Shown: positions 11,903-21,526, numbered from the stretch's first letter. The stretch is 64,000 bases of DNA from CAZTTH01 sp964615975 (GCA_964615975.1 CAZTTH010000013.1:1-64000); one strand, 5' to 3'. A program made the numbers and translations. Notes: generated by a model from the sequence alone, not told the origin.

Positions 11903-12349
11903 TCACTGCGGAAACGGTATCTCTATTTTGATGAATAAGAGCAGATAAGCGCCGATGTGGATGGCATCACCTTCCCGCAGGATATGCCGGTCTTTCTTTT
12001 GGCCATTGATTTTGCAGCCATTGCGCGAGCCGGAATCCACCATTTCCCACTCGCCATTTTGCAAACTGATCGTGCAATGTGACCGTGAAACCCAGGGATG
12101 CCGCAAGACAATTTCCATACCCTCCGGGCAGCGCCCAATATGGGTAATTGCTGTCAATTGCTGCCAAAAAGGCTGGCCATGACGTTTAAGAATGAGGAGA
12201 TAGCCGCCGGGTTCCTTTGGCGGAGGATTGGCGAGAAAAAGTTCTCGCGTTTTTTTATACCGCAAACGGATTTCATCGGCTTCGGGTGTAAGCTCTGGTT
12301 TGTTTTGTTGATATACCTGAAATAAACTGTCTTCCAAATCTATAGACAT
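11903..12349 (-). CDS. FHA-domain phosphopeptide-binding protein
   Basis: A 148-aa cytoplasmic protein. The C-terminal half is a forkhead-associated domain: the IGRCPEG strand, the phosphothreonine-binding SRSHCTI segment and the SRNGCKING turn are all present. FHA domains bind phosphothreonine peptides, and the gene is next to a Ser/Thr kinase, so this is a plausible reader of that kinase's products. I chose the start at 12349 over the upstream ATG at 12391. It follows a GGGGG-containing ribosome site about 6 bases away, and the longer form would overlap the sigma gene. The start lies one base beyond the sigma factor stop (12351), which suggests translational coupling. Confidence 0.85.
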   Translation of the reverse strand: MSIDLEDSLFQVYQQNKPELTPEADEIRLRYKKTRELFLANPPPKEPGGYLLILKRHGQPFWQQLTAITHIGRCPEGMEIVLRHPWVSRSHCTISLQNGEWEMVDSGSRNGCKINGQKKDRHILREGDAIHIGAYLLLFIKIEIPFPQ

Positions 12350-12350
12350 T

Positions 12351-12974
12351 TCATTCCCCCAACGCTTCACGCAGCGAGGCGACTTCTTCACGCATCATGG
12401 CGATCAGCCGCCTGCGGTGTTCGTAAATATTATCCTTGGGTATAGAGAGCATTTTGGAGACCTGATCGGCAGAATGTTTTTCCAAAACATAAAGTCGAAA
12501 AGACTCAAATATATGCGGCTTGACCTTCTGTTTGATGCGCTCGACAGCTTGAAGCATGAGATGTTGCTCCCATTCCTTATCCCATGCCGCCTCCCAGTCA
12601 CTGGCCCCCATTTGGCCAAGAATATCATTACCCGGATCGGTAAGGTTATCCGTAACGGTTTGATGTTCGACATGCCGCTTTTCACGCCGAAAGGCATCGA
12701 TAATCCGGCTTTTTACGATCGTTAATAGAAAGTAACGAAATCGCCCCTTGGACTGATTATACTCAAATGTCGGCATCACTTTTGTAAGTGTGATCAGGGT
12801 TTCCTGCAAGACATCCTGAGACATGGAATTTGAGCACCCCTGACGTCGAGCATAACTGACAATTAACCCCTTGTAATTTTGATAAAATGTGTCCCATGCT
12901 TCTGAATCATAGGTGTTTTTCAGGCGCAACAACAAGCTTTCATGGGTCAGGTTATAAACAATACTGGTAGCCAT
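12351..12974 (-). CDS. ECF-type RNA polymerase sigma factor
   Basis: A 207-aa sigma-70 family protein. Region 2 covers about residues 20-95, with the core-binding DVLQETLITL helix and an FRYFLLTIVKSRIIDAFRR segment typical of region 2.4. Region 4 covers about 150-200 with a helix-turn-helix (HSADQVSKMLSIPKDNIYEHRRR). The family, beginning with THESLLLRLKN, is common in Lentisphaerota, Verrucomicrobiota and Planctomycetota. It starts 27 bases after the stop of the WD40 kinase gene and is followed at once by an FHA gene. No anti-sigma factor is nearby, so control by phosphorylation from the adjacent kinase is the natural hypothesis, as shown for the EcfP/PknT pair of Vibrio. That is inference here. 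Confidence 0.9.
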   Translation of the reverse strand: MATSIVYNLTHESLLLRLKNTYDSEAWDTFYQNYKGLIVSYARRQGCSNSMSQDVLQETLITLTKVMPTFEYNQSKGRFRYFLLTIVKSRIIDAFRREKRHVEHQTVTDNLTDPGNDILGQMGASDWEAAWDKEWEQHLMLQAVERIKQKVKPHIFESFRLYVLEKHSADQVSKMLSIPKDNIYEHRRRLIAMMREEVASLREALGE

Positions 12975-13001
12975 ATAAAATTATACTGTTTTAGTCATCC
13001 A

Positions 13002-16000
13002 TTATTTCTCTACTTTATCGGATTGCCATTGATCACTCATCCACACCAGGCAGGTACCGTCCCGGGCACCCGAAGCGATCCGGGTGCCATCAAGAGAAAA
13101 TACCGCCGTGGTTACCGCACTTTTATGCCCATGCAGCGTGACAAGTTCAAGACCTGTTATCGCACTCCATAACTTGATGCTATTGTCAGCAGAAGTGGTT
13201 ATGACACGTTGGCTGTCGGGTGAAAACGCCACGGACAATACTTGTTTATTATGGCTTGACATGACTGCTACTTCCTTGCTGGTAGTGCTGTCCCATAAGG
13301 CAATTTTATTGTCCCCCCCTCCCATGATCATGCGACTGCCGTTCAACGAATGAGTCGGCGGAATGGTCGCATCAGTCAAACTGACCTGTCCCTTAATTTC
13401 ACTCAGGGCCAGGATTTTATGAATGCTGTCACGATAGAGCTCAATCAATTTATTCTCATCGGGATCTGTGCTTTTCAGAACTTCTTGCTGAAACCCATGG
13501 GGAATCGTCAGAGTTAAAAACAAGGTACCATCGCTGCTGTTCCAAAAACGTAATACATTATTTTGATCCAGAGTGAGGATCATTTTTTCATCGCCAGTGA
13601 GGATCAGATTTTTCAATTGTTTTCCGTCATGGGTAATGGTGAAAATGGCTTTGCCACTAGTGGTATTCCAAACTTTTATCAGGCCGTGAATATCCGCGCT
13701 GAGCAACTGATTGCCCTCATGAAAAAAATGCACATTACTGATGGGATAGAGATGTCCGCCAAGCAACAAGGTCTGATGTGGACGGGGAAAATGCCAGAGG
13801 AGTGGATTTTGCTCCTGCTCAATGGTGACAAACCGCTTTTCAACCGGCGAAAATACCACCATCGTGAGCTTAGAAGCGTGCGGAGTATCGATGGTCATAC
13901 TGGCGCCGGTGCTGGTATCCCATAATATCAGATGGGAATTCCGGGTGGTGCCAATCAGCCACTTTCCATCAGCGGAATAGGACAGAGATTCAACCACTTC
14001 CCTGCGGCTGTGGAGGGTGAGCAATTCTCCGCCATTCTCCATATTCCACAGTCGCGTTACTCCATCATTACCGCTAGTGGAAAAGCGTTTTTCATCGGGT
14101 GACACAACCATTCCCAGAACACCGCCAGCATGACCAGTGATATTCCGCGTTTCATAGACCCCAATTTCCTCTTTGGGATAAGCCACCTGGATATTCGCTG
14201 AAGCCGATTCAATTATCGGCCCTTTGGGAAATGGTTTCTTGCGTTGATCGAAGGGCGTTTCCTTATCGAAATTTATCAACCAATCCTGATTCAATTCCGT
14301 CTGTGATATCGTTAAGTCCATGGATAATAATGCGGAAGTTGGTTGCCAGAAGCGGATTGCTCCATCACTTCCCGCAGTGATAAACAAATGGTAATCAGCC
14401 AATGATTCCAGACAGGTAACCTTGCTCGAATGCGCGCTGAATCGATAAATCGAGGTACCGGTTTGAGCGTTCCAGATTTCCGCGCTGCCATCGCTGTAGC
14501 CGCTAAAACCGAATTCTCCTTCCCTGCTGATAAAAATCGATTCAACTCCTGGTGTCATGGCACGGATCGTTACCAATTCAGCGCCAAATGCGGCATCCCA
14601 TAATTTTACTGACCCGTTTACCATTCCCAGCATAACCTTATGACCATCTCCAAGAAATCGAATATACGCTATCTGCCCGCCACAATCAGGCAAAGAAAAC
14701 AATTCTTCACCGGATTTAACATTCCAGAGGGACAGACAATGTCCCCATCCACCAATGACAATTTTCTCGCCATCAGGAGAAAAGTCCGCGCAGGTGGCGC
14801 CGGGAATTTTGCCGGACAACTCAAGTGCGGTTGGCCGGCAGAGATACTGATAGCGTCCCCATTCCCAATTGCGTAATTCCGGCGGACAATCAGTTAACAA
14901 CCGTTTCGCCTCAATGATATCTCCTTCCTTGATCTTGTTGTCGATCAGCAACAATTTGGCAACGTATTGAGCTTCTTCGTTCTGCCGCAAGGCATCACTG
15001 GCCAATGCTTTGGCTCTCAAAGCGGCAAATGTTTGTTCTGCCATCAAGCTGCGGGCTTCATCGGCGGCGATTTCAGCCACTTCAGCCTTTTTTCGTTGTT
15101 GGGATTCTGATTTCTGAGCGGCAATCGCCTTTTCTTTTTCCAGTTCGGCCCGCTGGCGTTCCATTTCAGCAATGCGCCGCTGTTCAGCTTCGGCCTGCTG
15201 GGCTTTGATTGCTTTCTCTTTTTCAGAGATCGCGACATGCTCGGCGATTATAGAGCGTTCTTTTTCCATTTCCGCCTGTTTGCGTTGCAAGACTTCAGCC
15301 AGTCGGAGATCATCCGCCAGGGTTTTGGCTTCAACCGCCTTTTGTTTCTCATCACTGATCCAGAAGAATGCCACAGTCAGGGTGATGATAATCGCCACTG
15401 CCAATATTCGCGCCAATTGGAGAATGAATCGCTGACGTTTTTGTTGTTTGAGAATTTTATGCTGGAACAAATCGATTTCCATAATCAGGGCAATATGATC
15501 CTGGTGATCGGTTTGCAGCAATGACCTGGCCAAATCCAAATCACGCTTTTGAAATGCGGTTTTGGCATATGCCAACCGCGCTTCCATTTCCCCCCGGCGT
15601 GCGGCATGATTGCCTTCCCAGAGCAACAAAGCTTCCCTGAATCCAAACAATGCCTGCTGAAAATCGTCATATCGCAGCGAATGCCGGGCGGTATCAAGAT
15701 CGTGGCGTGCCCGCATGGCGCGGTTAATGCTTTCAATATGAGCGTGATATTCCCGAATCTCTTCCTGGAGTGCTTTGACACTGGGATAGCGAGCTTCGAC
15801 TTGGGTTTGCATGCATTTCATGGCGATTTGCATCAGCGCCTCATGATTCTCCGCGGTATTTGCATCGGGATATTGAATTTCATTGCGGATGGCGGATTGC
15901 AATAACTCAGAAATGGTTGCCCCCTTATGCGGCGGCTTCCCGGTTATGCACTCGAATATGATTGCGCCCAACAAATAAATATCACTGCCGATGCCGATGC

Positions 16001-16817
16001 GGGCGGTTTCTCCCTGCGCCATTTCTGGTGGCATATAAGCAGGTGTGCCGCCGATGCCGCCGGTAAGCGCGAGATTTTCCGCCTTGCCATTATCGGAAAG
16101 CGATACCGCCATACCCCAATCCATAACCAATACTTCCCCATAATCGCCCAACATCACATTTTCTGCCTTGATGTCGCGATGGATCACTCCGCGTGAATGG
16201 GCATATGCAATGGCATCGGCGACCCGCATCAGAATATCAAGGTTTTCACTGGTTGTCTTTTTACTCATCACGGTTTTCCAAGGCACCCCCTGAACATGTT
16301 TCATGGCATAAAACAACCCGCCATATTCATCCATTCCCAAATCATATATCGGGACAATGTTCGGATGATCAAGATCACCGGTTACCGCAGCTTCTGAATA
16401 GAATTTGGCGCGTACTTTTTCGCTGCCGGCCAGTTCTGGCTTCAACATTTTGATGGCGATGGTGCGGTCAATGGAGGTTTGCTTGGCTTCATATATCACC
16501 CCCATACCTCCCTGCCCAATAATTTTCTTTAACGCAAAATCGGCCTGGCCGATGTTAGCTCCGGGAGAGGTTTGGAGTTTGCGCGTATTCACCGAGTGGG
16601 CAATCAATGAGGTGGTTTCCAAGATCATTTTGTCGCGGCCAGCCTTAAAAATGGAATCAGAAGCGATTAGTTCAGCCCATGGATCGGGAGCGTCGTCAGG
16701 CATGATATAAGTGCTGTTTGCTTCCGCGAGAGATCCATGACAACTCAGACATTGTCCATCGGCTATGGCGCTTTCCGTTAGTTCAACCTGACAAAATGGG
16801 CAAATGGTCGTGGGCAT
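13002..16817 (-). CDS. membrane Ser/Thr protein kinase with zinc ribbon, coiled coil and WD40 repeats
   Basis: A 1271-aa PknB-like kinase. Order: zinc ribbon (C6, C9, C23, C26); kinase domain about 95-360 with Gly loop GQGGMG (101-106), Lys123, HRD 213-215 and N220; the Mg-binding motif is DWG (233-235) rather than DFG; one membrane helix at about 464-487; a charged coiled coil rich in Glu, Lys and Ala to about 620; then WD40 repeats to the C-terminus, with many xLWD and SPDxxRxxT blades. The topology puts the kinase in the cytoplasm and the WD40 propeller outside, probably as sensor or binding module. It is first in the operon with the sigma factor and FHA gene. All catalytic residues are present, so activity is likely. 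Confidence 0.92.
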   Translation of the reverse strand: MPTTICPFCQVELTESAIADGQCLSCHGSLAEANSTYIMPDDAPDPWAELIASDSIFKAGRDKMILETTSLIAHSVNTRKLQTSPGANIGQADFALKKIIGQGGMGVIYEAKQTSIDRTIAIKMLKPELAGSEKVRAKFYSEAAVTGDLDHPNIVPIYDLGMDEYGGLFYAMKHVQGVPWKTVMSKKTTSENLDILMRVADAIAYAHSRGVIHRDIKAENVMLGDYGEVLVMDWGMAVSLSDNGKAENLALTGGIGGTPAYMPPEMAQGETARIGIGSDIYLLGAIIFECITGKPPHKGATISELLQSAIRNEIQYPDANTAENHEALMQIAMKCMQTQVEARYPSVKALQEEIREYHAHIESINRAMRARHDLDTARHSLRYDDFQQALFGFREALLLWEGNHAARRGEMEARLAYAKTAFQKRDLDLARSLLQTDHQDHIALIMEIDLFQHKILKQQKRQRFILQLARILAVAIIITLTVAFFWISDEKQKAVEAKTLADDLRLAEVLQRKQAEMEKERSIIAEHVAISEKEKAIKAQQAEAEQRRIAEMERQRAELEKEKAIAAQKSESQQRKKAEVAEIAADEARSLMAEQTFAALRAKALASDALRQNEEAQYVAKLLLIDNKIKEGDIIEAKRLLTDCPPELRNWEWGRYQYLCRPTALELSGKIPGATCADFSPDGEKIVIGGWGHCLSLWNVKSGEELFSLPDCGGQIAYIRFLGDGHKVMLGMVNGSVKLWDAAFGAELVTIRAMTPGVESIFISREGEFGFSGYSDGSAEIWNAQTGTSIYRFSAHSSKVTCLESLADYHLFITAGSDGAIRFWQPTSALLSMDLTISQTELNQDWLINFDKETPFDQRKKPFPKGPIIESASANIQVAYPKEEIGVYETRNITGHAGGVLGMVVSPDEKRFSTSGNDGVTRLWNMENGGELLTLHSRREVVESLSYSADGKWLIGTTRNSHLILWDTSTGASMTIDTPHASKLTMVVFSPVEKRFVTIEQEQNPLLWHFPRPHQTLLLGGHLYPISNVHFFHEGNQLLSADIHGLIKVWNTTSGKAIFTITHDGKQLKNLILTGDEKMILTLDQNNVLRFWNSSDGTLFLTLTIPHGFQQEVLKSTDPDENKLIELYRDSIHKILALSEIKGQVSLTDATIPPTHSLNGSRMIMGGGDNKIALWDSTTSKEVAVMSSHNKQVLSVAFSPDSQRVITTSADNSIKLWSAITGLELVTLHGHKSAVTTAVFSLDGTRIASGARDGTCLVWMSDQWQSDKVEK

Positions 16818-17200
16818 GGGATAGTAAAAAAAGGAAGAGAGGATTTCGCAAATAGTCGTTTAATAATTTCACTATAACCTATCGTGATATAATCCATCGC
16901 CAAGGATAATGAGAACTTCTATTCGTCAAATCGGTTCAAATGAAGTTAAGAATCTTTACCCAGAGTGACATGATTTTTTTAGATTGATAAAACCATTCGT
17001 CACATGTTACATAAAACCACTGATGAGCGCGTTGCATCGCTGATGCGGGCATCGCGTTTAACCCAGTCTCATGGATGGTGGCCAGTGAACGCAGGTAAAA
17101 CATGAGAGCAACACCTTTTATGTTCGATCCGCGAAAAATCATCCAAACACTGAATAATTGCAAGGTGGAATAGCCGATTATCGCTGGAACACCAGCCATT
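16818..17200. other. 383-bp intergenic region between kinase operon and epimerase operon
   Basis: Should contain the kinase operon promoter (near 16820-16900). An 87-codon frame on the minus strand (16936-17199) has no recognisable features and no good ribosome site. I treat it as unsupported. No terminator is clear. Confidence 0.4.
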
Positions 17201-18106
17201 CTATGGCGTAATCAACTGAACCAATGCGGGCTGTAGTTTGGGATGGTGAAAATTATAGCCAGCCTGCTGCAATTTGAGTGAGACCGCACGCACACTTGAT
17301 AAAAAGATTTCCTCAGCCATTTCATGCCCCAGCAGTAACGACAACACCATCCTGGGAATACGAAAAAGGACGGGACGACGAAGAACCGCCCCCAGGGTTT
17401 TACTGAATTCCCTATTGGTCACCGGATCTGGGGCAACCAGATTAATCGGGCCGGCAAGTGCGGGAGTGGCGATGATAAAATCTATCAGCCGGCAGACATC
17501 CATGATCGATATCCAACTCATATACTGATTGCCATCACCCAATACCGCGCCCAAACCCCATTTCCATGGCAGTCCCATCATTTTCAATGATCCGCCTTCT
17601 TTACCCAGGACCATTCCCAAGCGTAAATTGACTGTGCGAACTCCATGATCAGCGATGATCCGGGCAGCGTTTTCCCACTCATAACACAAGTTGGCGAGAA
17701 ATCCAGTACCAGCCCCCCGGGATTCATCGCATAAATCACTGCCGCAATCACCATAATAGCCAACTGCCGAAGCGCTGATGAATAATCGCGGCGGCGGATC
17801 GATCGCGGCCATGGTTTGCGCCAGCAGTAGAGTCGAATCGACCCGGCTTGACCTCAGTTGCGCTTTCATTTTTTTTGTCCATCGCCCCGCGATTATATTC
17901 CTGCCCCCCAAGTGTATGACGACATCAAAACCCGACAACCGGTCTGTGGTGATATAATTCCGGGACGGATCCCAAAATATCGCGGGTATCGATGGGGAAC
18001 TTTTTTTTCGCGTCAGAACCGTGATAGCGTGCCCCTGCCTGGTGAGAAATGACGACAATGAAGTGCCAATAAATCCACCTGCGCCACCAATCAGGATATT
18101 AGCCAT
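17201..18106 (-). CDS. YfcH-like NAD-dependent epimerase/reductase (TIGR01777 family)
   Basis: A 301-aa short-chain dehydrogenase-fold protein, normal length for the family. The N-terminal GGAGGFIG dinucleotide-binding motif, VVIHLGGRNI, RSSRVDST, the SASAVGYYGD segment with the catalytic Tyr, and the C-terminal DUF1731-type tail with LLLGHEMAEEIFLSSVRA are all present. The substrate is unknown for the family. The start overlaps the stop of the amidotransferase gene by 8 bases, so the two form an operon. Confidence 0.9.
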   Translation of the reverse strand: MANILIGGAGGFIGTSLSSFLTRQGHAITVLTRKKSSPSIPAIFWDPSRNYITTDRLSGFDVVIHLGGRNIIAGRWTKKMKAQLRSSRVDSTLLLAQTMAAIDPPPRLFISASAVGYYGDCGSDLCDESRGAGTGFLANLCYEWENAARIIADHGVRTVNLRLGMVLGKEGGSLKMMGLPWKWGLGAVLGDGNQYMSWISIMDVCRLIDFIIATPALAGPINLVAPDPVTNREFSKTLGAVLRRPVLFRIPRMVLSLLLGHEMAEEIFLSSVRAVSLKLQQAGYNFHHPKLQPALVQLITP

Positions 18107-18794
18107 GATACAGCCAATTTAGAACCGCATTCATTATTTGATTGAGGGAGGAGAATCTATTCCTTTCTGCCATAATCACTTTCGGTGATTGTATGAAAGG
18201 CCCCCGGTTAAGAACATCCGCTCCATGTTTAATCAATTTCATGGCGCCGGCAACCGTGGTTTCCAAATGAAACTGCAGCCCGATCACCCGATCATGATTA
18301 TAACTGAATGCCTGGTTTTTGCAGCATTCGCTTGCCGCGATATGAAAGGCCCCCGAAGGCAGGTCAAATGTATCCCCATGCCAGTGAAAAGCATCGAATG
18401 TTTGTGGCAATACCTGGCTTAAGTTGGATTCCCCTGCGACAGCAGTTACTTGAATCGGAAACCAACCAATTTCCTGGTGGCGGTTGGGATAGACATCCGC
18501 TCCCAACACCGTGGCAATTAATTGTGCCCCCAGACAAATACCCAGTACCTTCTTGTCAGCCGCAATGGCTTTCTCGATCAATTTTTTTTCTGCCTTCAAC
18601 CAGGGATAAAGTTTTTCCTCATACACGTTCATCGGTCCGCCCAGGATGATCAGACGGTCGAATTGAGACAGCGCGGGAAGTGAATACCCCCGATGCAACA
18701 AGGTCTTGGCAAGCTCAAATCCTTCCGCTTTAGCCCATAGGGAGATATACCCGGGATTCTCAAAAGAAACATGTTGTAAATAATGAATGCGCAT
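18099..18794 (-). CDS. class I glutamine amidotransferase
   Basis: A 231-aa GATase1-type protein. The nucleophile elbow GICLGAQ places the catalytic Cys at 87, and the FHLE segment gives His176 and Glu178, so the triad is complete. LGGPMNVYE near residue 51 is typical of the stand-alone GMP-synthase-like subfamily. These enzymes hydrolyse glutamine or gamma-glutamyl compounds. With no synthetase partner nearby the acceptor is unknown. It overlaps the epimerase gene downstream and lies 77 bases after the acyl-AMP ligase gene. Confidence 0.85.
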   Translation of the reverse strand: MRIHYLQHVSFENPGYISLWAKAEGFELAKTLLHRGYSLPALSQFDRLIILGGPMNVYEEKLYPWLKAEKKLIEKAIAADKKVLGICLGAQLIATVLGADVYPNRHQEIGWFPIQVTAVAGESNLSQVLPQTFDAFHWHGDTFDLPSGAFHIAASECCKNQAFSYNHDRVIGLQFHLETTVAGAMKLIKHGADVLNRGPFIQSPKVIMAERNRFSSLNQIMNAVLNWLYHG

Positions 18795-18871
18795 CAGGAG
18801 AACACTAGTCGTTTTTATTCCTTGTCCCTGGTGTTATGAAAACGATACCCACTACCCTGCCCTGGAGAATG

Positions 18872-20470
18872 TCACTGATTCTGACCGTCAAGGACATGTT
18901 GGGCCATCAATTTCAATTGCGATAAATCCAGCTTGCCGCTGCCCAACAGGGGAATCCGGTCGATTTCATGAAAATCCTTTTCCTTGGGGATCCAGAGGTT
19001 GGGCAACCCCTGATCGCGCAAGCCCTTGAGTATATCCCCGACTGGCAATGATAATGGGAGATGGAGAACCAGTAACTTCTCCCCTTTTATCAGATCTGGA
19101 GCGGAAGTCACCACCACATGTTTTTCATGGGAATCAATTATTTGATTAATGGCATCCTCGACCGCCCCATGGGACACCATCTCACCCGCAATCTTGCTGA
19201 ATCGCGCCAGTCTCCCGGTAATGTATAAATAACCATCCTTATCCACTTTCCCAATATCGCCGGTTTTATACCATCCGTCACGCAAGACTTCATTGCTGCG
19301 CTCGGGATCTCGCAAATACCCCTTCATGACATTAGGCCCATGAACATATACCAGACCTTCTTCATCGCAGGGCAGACTGGCGCCGGTCTCAGGAGCGATA
19401 ATTTTAACCGTTACTCCCGGCAAAGTGCGGCCAACCGAACCTGATTTCCCACAACTAACCACTTTGCCGCTGAGGTTTTCCGGCGCGTTTACTGAAACCA
19501 CGGGGGATAATTCTGTGCAGCCGTATCCTTCGATGGGGAGAACACCGAATTTTTGGTAAAACTGATCGGCAATACTGGGGTGTAATTTTTCCGCGCCAGC
19601 GATAACCAGGCGCAATGAGCGAAGCTGTTCAGGCTTGCACCGTCGCATATACCCTTGAAGAAAGCTGGGTGTGGCAAATAACATGGTACATTGATATTCC
19701 TGAATTAATTCCCCGATTCTAACGGCATCCATGGGGTTGGCATGATAGACCACCTTAAAGCCCCGATATAGCGGCAAAAGAAAATTACCGATAAATCCAA
19801 ACGAATGAAACAAAGGCAGACATCCCATCATGACATCGTTCTCGTTTAAAGCCAATACCTGTATGATGGCATCGAGGTTTGAGATCAAGTTGGATTGAGT
19901 TAACATGATCCCCTTGGGGGTGCCGGTTGAACCGCTTGAAAACAGGATGGTGGCAATATCATTTATATCACTACTTTGATTTTTATGCTGACTTGGGGCA
20001 GTGCTGGCATTATCACAGTCTTCTTCTGAACGGGGTATCTGGTGCGAGGAAGAGGTCTGGGATAATGCCGAGAGTAAATCTTCGCCAAAGACAAATGCAG
20101 GATGAGATGGGAATTTGAGCGCATCAACAAACGCTTGTGAGGTAATAATATGCTTAATATCACATTGAGTAATGGCATAATTAATCGCCTCCTGAGAGGT
20201 GGTATAGTTCAAAAACACCGGAACCTTTCCCAACTTTTTGATCGTCAATGCGAGTATGATACCGATGGCTGATGTGGGCAGCAATAAACCAACATAATGA
20301 TCACTAATCGTAGTCGGTTTTAAAAGGCGAGCCAATTGATTGGATAAATGAATCACCTCCCGGGGAGTGAACCGTTTTCCATTGGCATCAAAAATCAGAT
20401 GTTCATCGGGAAGCTGCATAAAGCGCTGCTGAATACGCTCAATTAAAGGGTGATCCTGTCCCGTTTTCAT
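18872..20470 (-). CDS. AMP-dependent acyl-ACP/CoA synthetase (Aas-like, without acyltransferase domain)
   Basis: A 532-aa ANL-superfamily enzyme. The P-loop is TILFSSGSTGTPKGIM; EGYGCTELSP and the YKTGDIG hinge region follow, and the C-terminal catalytic lysine lies in LLGSGKLDLSQL. The RLARFSKIAGEMVSHGAVEDAI segment is characteristic of the ligase half of Aas, which activates fatty acids to acyl-AMP for transfer to ACP or lysophospholipid. The acyltransferase half of Aas is absent. A GAAGAAC ribosome site precedes the ATG at 20470. It heads a run of three co-directional genes. Fatty-acid salvage is the likely role, but the acceptor cannot be read from sequence. Confidence 0.85.
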   Translation of the reverse strand: MKTGQDHPLIERIQQRFMQLPDEHLIFDANGKRFTPREVIHLSNQLARLLKPTTISDHYVGLLLPTSAIGIILALTIKKLGKVPVFLNYTTSQEAINYAITQCDIKHIITSQAFVDALKFPSHPAFVFGEDLLSALSQTSSSHQIPRSEEDCDNASTAPSQHKNQSSDINDIATILFSSGSTGTPKGIMLTQSNLISNLDAIIQVLALNENDVMMGCLPLFHSFGFIGNFLLPLYRGFKVVYHANPMDAVRIGELIQEYQCTMLFATPSFLQGYMRRCKPEQLRSLRLVIAGAEKLHPSIADQFYQKFGVLPIEGYGCTELSPVVSVNAPENLSGKVVSCGKSGSVGRTLPGVTVKIIAPETGASLPCDEEGLVYVHGPNVMKGYLRDPERSNEVLRDGWYKTGDIGKVDKDGYLYITGRLARFSKIAGEMVSHGAVEDAINQIIDSHEKHVVVTSAPDLIKGEKLLVLHLPLSLPVGDILKGLRDQGLPNLWIPKEKDFHEIDRIPLLGSGKLDLSQLKLMAQHVLDGQNQ

Positions 20471-20531
20471 GTTCTTCTTTTTAATGAGTCAAAGTTAATT
20501 AAGGGTTTGTTTAATGGAAAAATAATAATCC

Positions 20532-20563
20532 TTACATGATAAAATGTCCATGTAAATTTTATC
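20532..20563. promoter_or_regulatory. interlocking inverted repeats in the leader of the acyl ligase gene
   Basis: TTACATG (20532-20538) pairs with CATGTAA (20549-20555), and GATAAAAT (20538-20545) pairs with ATTTTATC (20556-20563). The two stems are interleaved, so in RNA they would be alternative hairpins or a pseudoknot. They lie about 60 bases upstream of the ligase start. The AT-rich composition makes chance possible. Confidence 0.3.
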
Positions 20564-20663
20564 GATAATCGGTGAGATTGAATTACCCTGTACCTCCGGT
20601 AAAGTATCGGCCTGATTTAGCAAATCGGGATGGAGAAGAAATGGGTGATGAAATTTTTGTTTC

Positions 20664-20753
<90 letters not shown>

Positions 20754-21038
20754 GTTTTCGCTTTCGCCCATAATCATGGGTTCTTAGCTTCGACTGGCTG
20801 GTGCCGACTTCGTTCTGGGATGTCAACTGACTCTTGCGAAATTGGTGCCATGTTTTAGTCGATATTAAAAAAACCAGTTTGCCATGTTTCATCTTCATCA
20901 CTAGGTTACCAGCATTGATCAACGGTCGGGATTTAACAATCGGGGTCATGGAAGGGAGGTGGAAATCGCTTAGAAGTTATCACCCTGTTTTATGTTTTTT
21001 TTCAAAAAAATTCACTTTTTTTAACGGAGTATTTGATT

Positions 21039-21500
21039 ATGATGAAAAAATTTATCATTGCTGTATGTATTTTCTCCAGTATCGCAGTAGGTCGGGCAGG
21101 CATCTTGGAGGACAATTGCGGGTGCGGTGTCGGGACCATACTCTTCGAAGGACATGACGGGGTCATCTCTCAAACCTTGGCGCTAACCACCAATGGCATT
21201 TTCTGGAATCAACTCTTCGGGGTTACCTCCGGGACATTGGGTTGCGAACCGCCACAAAGCCTGGTATCATTGGACAAAATCAATATCTTCGTCGCCGGCA
21301 ATATGGACAATCTGGCGAAAGACATTGCAGTGGGACAGGGTGAAACACTCAATACCCTGGCCGACTTGATGCAGGTGCCCAGTGATAAACGTGGTGAACT
21401 GTACACTCAATTACGCAAGAATTTCTCGGACATCTACGGTTCCGATGAAGTCACCTCGCGGCAAGTGACGGAAAAAATCGTCAAGATCGTCAATTCCTAA
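21039..21500 (+). CDS. exported DUF3015 family protein
   Basis: A 153-aa protein with a signal peptide (MMKKFIIAVCIFSSIAVGRA). The mature part opens with a CGCGVGTILFEG segment and contains TTNGIFWNQLFGVTSGTLGC, both hallmarks of the DUF3015 family of periplasmic proteins of unknown function. Cysteines at the start of the mature part and in TLGC may form disulfides. I chose the ATG at 21039, 9 bases after the GGAG ribosome site, over a TTG at 21033 that is too close. The DUF4105 gene follows after 26 bases. I recall the two families occurring side by side in other bacteria, which suggests a shared envelope function. Confidence 0.85.
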   Translation: MMKKFIIAVCIFSSIAVGRAGILEDNCGCGVGTILFEGHDGVISQTLALTTNGIFWNQLFGVTSGTLGCEPPQSLVSLDKINIFVAGNMDNLAKDIAVGQGETLNTLADLMQVPSDKRGELYTQLRKNFSDIYGSDEVTSRQVTEKIVKIVNS

Positions 21501-21526
21501 TTGTCGAATTGATTGTACCACCTGAA

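Noticed and set aside
16936..17199. 87-codon minus-strand frame
   Set aside because: No ribosome site, odd composition (many Trp, Met and Phe), no recognisable feature. It may be part of a dispersed repeat, but I have no second copy.
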